A DNA stretch of 57,049 nucleotides, from NCBI GenBank assembly GCA_903882645.1, contig CAIRXZ010000053.1, positions 1 to 57,049 on the forward strand, read 5' to 3'. The DNA comes from an uncultured Acidobacteriia bacterium. GTDB taxonomy: Bacteria > Acidobacteriota > Terriglobia > Bryobacterales > Bryobacteraceae. Below, in pieces: positions 53,196 to 57,049 of the stretch. The notes beneath the pieces are model-generated. The model worked only from the letters and a program-made list of their open reading frames with translations, did not search any database and was not told the origin of the DNA. The position numbers were made by a program, and so were the translations under genes. Each line of letters opens with the position of its first letter. Position 1 is the stretch's first letter.

Positions 53196-54392
53196 CTATA
53201 CGCGATATCCGAAGAATCGTAGGCCGGCGTCGGAGTTGTTGTTTCTGATCGGATACTGGTCAGGATAGTACCATCCGAGCAGTTCCTGTACGCTCGATGT
53301 GCCGAAGAACTTCAGTGCGTCGTTGCACTCTTGCATTCGGTGCTCTTCCTTGCCCGTGCCGTGGAGGAGTATCTTCCAGGCTTTTCGAATTGTCCCGACA
53401 TCATTATTGGCCGGGTTGAGGAATTTGTGTCTGATGAGCCGGTGAGCGTGCATGCAGTTCAGGCAGTCAACTGCTTCTCGAACCTCGTCGCGGCCCAGTT
53501 CGTCGATGCGATCCTTTGCGAGCAGCTTTCGGATGACTTGGGAATGTCGCTGCCGCCAATCTTGATCGTGCGAGGTGCGAACCCAAGCGGCGAATTCTGG
53601 TGCCCATTTGCCAATTTCTGCCGTGCGCTCTGCCTTCGTCAGTGCTCGGGGATCGCGTTTGTCGTAGAACACTCGTGCAGGCGTGCCCTCCGCTTCGTGG
53701 AACAGATAGTTGAGGAACGCGTCCGTCTCAAGAAATAGTGGGTCGTTGGGCCATAGGCGCTGCACGGCGGAGTACTCCTGTGCCAGTTCTTTGTAGTGCT
53801 CGAGAAACTTGCGATAGCTGGCGAAGTCCCGCGCAGTTTTGCCTGCTGCTGCGAAGAGGCTGTCCGATGGTTTCTGAGGGAGGTCCCACAGCACCGGCAG
53901 CGCAGTGCCTTCGGACTCCTGTGCGAATTCCGAAGTGCTCTCCTTCCATTCAGTAACGGCATCTATGGAAACTTCGGTGGCGTCCGTCTCCCGCCACGTT
54001 TTGACCATTGCGATGAGGTCACTCGACTCTGTTTTTCCCAGCAAAATGCCAACTTCCCGACGCTTCGTGAATGCCGTGTCGGTCAGGTTTGCGGACGTCA
54101 CGATTGCCTGATCGTCAATGATGTAGATCTTGGCATGTACGCCCCGTATGGTGCGGACAGGGCCGCGGTCGAGTAGTCGCAGTAGCGTGCCCCGATTGAC
54201 GTTAGTGGGATCATCAGTGTCCGTGATGACCTGCAGTAGGACGGTACTGGCCAGCCACCAATTAGCGCCCAGGAGAGCACTGACGGCCGGCCACCGTCCA
54301 ATGTAGGGCGAGACGATCCAGACGCGACGCTTGGCGTTGTCCGACAGCTCGCGAAGTCTGAATCCGAGTTTAGCTCCGTGAAGGATTTCCAT
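53196..54392 (-). CDS. Phospholipase D-family nuclease-like protein with a C-terminal extension
   Basis: A 398-residue protein. The N-terminal 170 residues are a single-HKD PLD domain: RVWIVSPYIGRWPAVSALLG, then VHAKIYIIDDQAIVTSANLT with H86, K88 and D93, and TKRREVGILL. Single-HKD proteins act as dimers, often as nucleases. The middle is helical. The C-terminal 110 residues (RHKFLNPANNDVGTIRKAWK, QELLGWYYPDQYPIRNNNSD, AGLRFFGYRV) resemble a domain I associate with McrB-like and other restriction proteins. Base composition is less GC-rich than the neighbours, suggesting transfer. A defence role is inferred. Confidence 0.7.
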   Translation of the reverse strand: MEILHGAKLGFRLRELSDNAKRRVWIVSPYIGRWPAVSALLGANWWLASTVLLQVITDTDDPTNVNRGTLLRLLDRGPVRTIRGVHAKIYIIDDQAIVTSANLTDTAFTKRREVGILLGKTESSDLIAMVKTWRETDATEVSIDAVTEWKESTSEFAQESEGTALPVLWDLPQKPSDSLFAAAGKTARDFASYRKFLEHYKELAQEYSAVQRLWPNDPLFLETDAFLNYLFHEAEGTPARVFYDKRDPRALTKAERTAEIGKWAPEFAAWVRTSHDQDWRQRHSQVIRKLLAKDRIDELGRDEVREAVDCLNCMHAHRLIRHKFLNPANNDVGTIRKAWKILLHGTGKEEHRMQECNDALKFFGTSSVQELLGWYYPDQYPIRNNNSDAGLRFFGYRV

Positions 54393-54736
54393 TGCACCGC
54401 CTCATGTTTATAGCTCTCAGGATATCCCAGTATCCCTTTTCGATGGGCTCCGGCCGGATGGTCCGGTACGCGGACACTGTCCCCAGACAGCCTTGTGGCA
54501 AGCGTCCGACCGGCTTCGGAGGCAACGTCGCCTTCCAGAAGGCCGGGCGTCCGCGCGAGCAGCCCCGCGCGCGCCCACGTTGCCGCCGACCTGTACTCCG
54601 CGACGGGCCGGGGGCCTACGCGCGCTTCGCTTCGCGGCGGATCCCCTCGGCAATCCACATCCGGAGCTGCGTCTAGTAGCCTACCGACTTCGCAGCCGCG
54701 ATGTGCTTCGCCGCGGCCCTGTGCGCATAATGAGGT
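54393..54736 (+). other. Region upstream of the second hicAB
   Basis: 344 bp without a convincing gene. It holds the left copy of a 97-bp direct repeat. The minus strand of both repeat copies keeps similar sense (AAAKHIAAAK, TQLRMWIA, GIRRE), so the repeat may come from a coding sequence I do not recognise; the left copy has a stop in that frame. Confidence 0.4.
54620..54716 (+). repeat. Left copy of 97-bp direct repeat flanking hicAB
   Basis: Matches 55224-55320 at about 87 of 97 positions without gaps and with constant offset 604. It ends 20 bp before the hicA start. Confidence 0.8.
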
Positions 54737-54988
54737 GTGGGCGAGTCTGTTCTGGTGCGGGTATTGCGGGGCTCGTCGGACGCCGGCATCCGATTCGACG
54801 ACCTCCGCGCGCTTCTCCGCCGGCTCGGCTTCGCGGAGCGAATCAAGGGCAGCCACCATATCTTTACACGGGAGGGCGTCGACGAGATTCTCAACTTGCA
54901 GCCGCGGGGATCTACGGCGAAACCGTACCAGGTCAAACAAGTACGCCGAGTGCTGGTTCAATATAGACTGGCGGAAGAGGGGCAATGA
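54737..54988 (+). CDS. hicA: HicA-family toxin (second pair)
   Basis: An 83-residue HicA-like protein. RGSSDAGIRFDDLRALLRRL, then GFAERIKGSHHIFTREGVDE with the catalytic His in KGSHHIF, and ILNLQPRGSTAKPYQVKQVR with VLVQYRL match the YcfA/HicA family. The GTG start is uncertain; a downstream GTG or TTG is also possible. The stop overlaps the hicB ATG (ATGA). Confidence 0.85.
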   Translation: MGESVLVRVLRGSSDAGIRFDDLRALLRRLGFAERIKGSHHIFTREGVDEILNLQPRGSTAKPYQVKQVRRVLVQYRLAEEGQ

Positions 54989-55194
54989 CGAAGTACGAGA
55001 TTATTCTCTATTGGAGCAGCGAAGACGATGCGTTTATCGCCGAGGCGCCGGAGCTGGCCGGCTGCGCGGCGGATGGCGCTACACGCCAGGAGGCGCTCGC
55101 CAACATCGAGGTGGTCATCGCCGAGTGGTTGGAGACAGCCCGGGAGCTTGGGCGCTCGATCCCCCAGCCGAAGGGGCGACTTTTGTTTGCGTGA
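54985..55194 (+). CDS. hicB: HicB-family antitoxin (second pair)
   Basis: A 69-residue short HicB-like protein: KYEIILYWSSEDDAFIAEAP, ELAGCAADGATRQEALANIE, VVIAEWLETARELGRSIPQP. This is the partial RNase-H fold without a DNA-binding extension, unlike the longer HicB at 12619. It should bind and inhibit HicA. Translation is coupled by ATGA. Confidence 0.87.
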   Translation: MTKYEIILYWSSEDDAFIAEAPELAGCAADGATRQEALANIEVVIAEWLETARELGRSIPQPKGRLLFA

Positions 55195-55711
55195 GGGGGC
55201 GGCGGCCGGGCGCATTTTGTCGGGCGCGCTTCCCTTCGCGCCGGATTCCCTTGGCAATCCACATCCGGAGCTGCGTCTGGCGCCCTACCGGCTTTGCAGC
55301 CGCGATGTGCTTCGCCGCGGCGTCCGCCGGCGGGCTCCCCATCACGCTTCGGTCGCTCAATCCCAACATCGAGCTCGAAAGGGTCGCCGCGGTCCGCTCG
55401 GGATCGGGCTTGTTTCCTCGAACACCCTGGGCTAGCATCGTGTGCATACCCGTGGCTCGCAAGAGACAGCGCAGGTCTAAGCTCGGCTTGGCGAGCGCCG
55501 ATGCGACTGCCTTCCTGTCCCCCGCCCTGGCCGGCGCCTCCCACGGCGGAATGCCGCCGCCCCGATTCCTTGTGCGAAGGGCCGTTGTCGGCAGCAATCG
55601 GCTCAGCCTGGTTTCAGAGCGCCGTTTCCCACATGGAGGGTTTGGCGCGCACTTTTCCGAACGGCGTTCGCGTCAACTCGGGAGCAAACCGATTCCCGCC
55701 GCACCGAACCC
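55195..55711 (+). other. Region between hicAB and the oxidoreductase fragment
   Basis: About 517 bp. It contains the right copy of the 97-bp repeat (55224-55320). The rest has open frames on both strands but no recognisable protein. I see no promoter or RNA. Confidence 0.4.
55224..55320 (+). repeat. Right copy of 97-bp direct repeat flanking hicAB
   Basis: About 90% identical to 54620-54716. It begins 30 bp after the hicB stop, so the pair of repeats closely brackets the toxin-antitoxin genes. Confidence 0.8.
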
Positions 55712-55827
55712 GCAACCCCGCCCCGGTCAGCAGGTGCGCGGTCTGCCCGGCGGCTGGCTCCTGCCGGAAGCCCGTTTCAAGGATTTCCAACAGCCCCCGG
55801 CGACTCTGCCGCGTTGCGAGAAGCCCG
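55712..55827 (+). pseudogene. 116-bp Gfo/Idh/MocA oxidoreductase fragment
   Basis: Matches 52753-52868 with 8 differences and no gaps. In the same frame both encode QPRPGQQVRGLPGGWLLPEA and RFKDFQQPPATLPRCEKP; all differences appear synonymous. No other part of the oxidoreductase is present. It runs straight into the HigB remnant. Confidence 0.8.
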
Positions 55828-55829
55828 CG

Positions 55830-56063
55830 TGCCGAACCTTCGTGAAACCGAGCTATGTTTTTGTTCGAAAGGCGCGCTGGGGTCGCGAAGGCAAGGGCAA
55901 GAGCGGTGGCGTGCGGATCATCTACTACTACTGGCTCCGCGACGGCGAAGTCTATATGCTGTCGATCTACGCCAAGAACGAGCAGGCGGACATGGACGCG
56001 GCCGACAAGAAAGCCGCCCGGAAGTTTGTGGAGACGCTGAGAAATGCCAAGGGCAAGAACTAA
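55830..56063 (+). pseudogene. HigB/RelE-type toxin lacking its N-terminus
   Basis: 78 codons in frame with the preceding oxidoreductase fragment. VRKARWGREGKGKSGGVRII, then YYYWLRDGEVYMLSIYAKNE and QADMDAADKKAARKFVETL, are the C-terminal two thirds of RelE/HigB-type toxins (GKGKSGGxRVIYY and YAKNEQxDL motifs). The first third (about 40-50 residues) is replaced by the oxidoreductase piece. The core has lost structure, so it is probably inactive. It overlaps the intact antitoxin by 20 bp, as in a normal higBA operon. Confidence 0.7.
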
Positions 56064-56391
56064 GACTGTGGGTAATGCGCAGAGACTCTCGCGAGTGGGT
56101 AAGGACGTGGTCGCCGGGCTGAAAGAAGCCATCGCTCACGCGCGGGGCGAGATCTCTCTTCCTACCCGCGAATACCAAGTTCCTGGGCCAGTGGACGTGC
56201 GCGCCATCCGCGCCCGTTCCGGCCTCTCGCAATCCGAGTTCGCGCGCGAGTACGGCTTCAGCGTCCGAACGTTGCAGGAATGGGAGTCGGGAGGGGCCAA
56301 GCCGCCGAGCGCCGCGCGCGCATATCTTACAGTGATCGACCGGAACCCCAAAGCTGTTCGGGCAGCCCTTCAAAACAAGACAGCGGCCTGA
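56044..56391 (+). CDS. higA: HigA-type antitoxin (XRE family), second
   Basis: A 115-residue protein. The linker has DVVAGLKEAIAHARGEISLP; the XRE domain is VDVRAIRARSGLSQSEFARE, then YGFSVRTLQEWESGGAKPPS, followed by ARAYLTVIDRNPKAVRAALQ. This is the HigA-2 type that follows RelE-like toxins with the KGKSGG motif, so the pairing with the truncated toxin is natural. It is intact and may act as an orphan antitoxin or repressor. Confidence 0.87.
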   Translation: MPRARTKTVGNAQRLSRVGKDVVAGLKEAIAHARGEISLPTREYQVPGPVDVRAIRARSGLSQSEFAREYGFSVRTLQEWESGGAKPPSAARAYLTVIDRNPKAVRAALQNKTAA

Positions 56392-56415
56392 CGTTGGAGG
56401 CCGGCTGGAATCGAG

Positions 56416-56511
56416 ATGCTGACCACCGAGCTCCACGCGCCCGTGACGGACGCCACGGGACTTGATGGGCGATACGACATGTCGCTCTTCTGGGTATCCG
56501 CGCCCTGGTGA
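56416..56511 (+). pseudogene. TIGR03435-like C-terminal remnant
   Basis: A 31-residue piece reads LTTELHAPVTDATGLDGRYD, then MSLFWVSAPW, matching the end of the TIGR03435 soil-associated family (PV-x-D-x-TGL-x-G-x-[YF]-D-F-x-L-x-W). Upstream sequence lacks the rest of the domain. It is a remnant of a family typical of Acidobacteriota. The remaining 56392-56598 region has nothing else. Confidence 0.45.
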
Positions 56512-56598
56512 ACCACAAGAGCAACGGCTTCTAACAGTCCGCGCCGCCAATCGCCGGGTCTTTTTCCTGCCCGGAGGGTTGTTCTCGCGGGCGCGCCG

Positions 56599-57049
56599 TT
56601 ATTTGGACAGCCAGATCAAAAGCACGATCACGGCCACAGCCACGGCCGCGATCCCAATCAGCATGGGCCGCCCCAGTCCGGCTGGTTTGGCGGCGGGCGC
56701 GGGCGCGGGCGGCGGCGCTTTGGCCAGCGTCACCGTGGCGGCCGCCGCCTGGCCGGCCCCGCCCCGCCGAACGACAATCTCCTCCTGCGATGGGATCAAC
56801 CGCTGGCGGATGGCGCGCAAATCGGCCGCGAACTCGTCCATGTACCAGTAGCGCTCGCTGCGCGCCTTGGCCAGGGATTTCTCAAACACCCAGCCGAACT
56901 CGCTGGGCAGCCGGGGATCGGCGGCGTGCGGAGAAAGCGGAGTCTCGTGCAGGATGGCCTGCATCGTGCGGTCCATGGTGGGCCGCTCGAAAGGGCGGGC
57001 GCCGGTCAGCATCTCGTACAAAAGGACCCCCAGGGCCCAGATGTCCGTC
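56599..57049 (-). CDS. Serine/threonine protein kinase, C-terminal part
   Basis: The partial gene enters from the right edge. The visible part begins TDIWALGVLLYEMLTGARPF, subdomain IX of Hanks-type kinases with the invariant Asp, followed by FERPTMDRTMQAILHETPLS and the C-lobe end SLAKARSERYWYMDEFAADL. A basic and Ala/Pro-rich juxtamembrane linker precedes one C-terminal membrane helix (IGIAAVAVAVIVLLIWLSK) with no extracellular sensor, so this may be a tail-anchored kinase. Catalytic loop and ATP site lie outside the window. Confidence 0.88.
   Translation of the reverse strand, partial: TDIWALGVLLYEMLTGARPFERPTMDRTMQAILHETPLSPHAADPRLPSEFGWVFEKSLAKARSERYWYMDEFAADLRAIRQRLIPSQEEIVVRRGGAGQAAAATVTLAKAPPPAPAPAAKPAGLGRPMLIGIAAVAVAVIVLLIWLSK

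Noticed and set aside
54495-55829. Open frame of 522 codons leading into the HigB remnant
   Set aside because: It crosses hicAB out of frame and mixes repeat and fragment sequence; only the last 78 codons and the oxidoreductase piece have protein sense.

Overview
The window looks like a chromosomal contig from a high-GC Gram-negative member of the Acidobacteriota, most likely the Solibacter/Bryobacterales group. The support is indirect. It has outer-membrane genes (lpxD, lptD, a porin remnant), a secreted sugar locus (DUF1080, DUF5597-type glycosidase, Tat-exported Gfo/Idh/MocA), a TIGR03435-like remnant, a carboxypeptidase-regulatory-like surface protein, and a family opening MSSIKQIQANQ that I remember as multicopy in Solibacter. 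No rRNA is present, so the assignment is an inference.

Layout. 1-3.5 kb is an accessory patch. A three-gene cassette (HEPN-like protein, KGGVGR-type ParA-like ATPase, P-loop ATPase) has its last gene cut by an IS3-family element running off the left edge. It is followed by higBA and a broken DUF433/DUF5615 module. 3.6-8.9 kb holds a PfkB sugar kinase, an orphan AbrB antitoxin and a Type IIG-like restriction-modification gene split at a run of seven G. 9-23 kb is mostly housekeeping: uppP-ftsK, a hicAB pair, a MEMO-family protein, a glycosyltransferase, lpxD, a PLP dehydratase and carA-carB. carB carries an in-frame insertion of about 78 codons made of palindromic repeats. 23-29 kb has a duplicated gene-end fragment, a GH2 glycosidase interrupted by one amber codon, a surface protein and a small regulator/membrane-protein operon. 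29-35 kb has an FtsB/DivIC-like protein, cutA, a HAD phosphatase, a sensor kinase-receiver fusion that has lost both phosphorylation residues, tRNA-Leu(UAG), a SIS-like protein and an RDD protein. 35-46 kb has lptD, a second intact Type IIG-like enzyme, an Xaa-Pro aminopeptidase and a CHASE2 kinase/NtrC-type regulator pair. 46-53 kb has a lipoprotein, the MSSIKQIQ family member and the three-gene sugar locus. 53-57 kb is a second accessory patch: a PLD-family nuclease, hicAB between 97-bp direct repeats, a 116-bp copy of part of the neighbouring oxidoreductase joined to a headless HigB toxin, its HigA antitoxin, a TIGR03435 remnant and the end of a Ser/Thr kinase.

How it fits together. The housekeeping genes cover envelope biogenesis (uppP, lpxD, lptD, glycosyltransferase), division (ftsK, FtsB-like) and carbamoyl phosphate synthesis (carAB). 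Around them sit two large restriction-modification enzymes, a candidate conflict cassette, a PLD nuclease and at least six toxin-antitoxin modules or remnants. Three processes recur: broken genes, short duplicated gene ends (about 100-170 bp), and GC-rich hairpins that have entered coding sequence without breaking frame.
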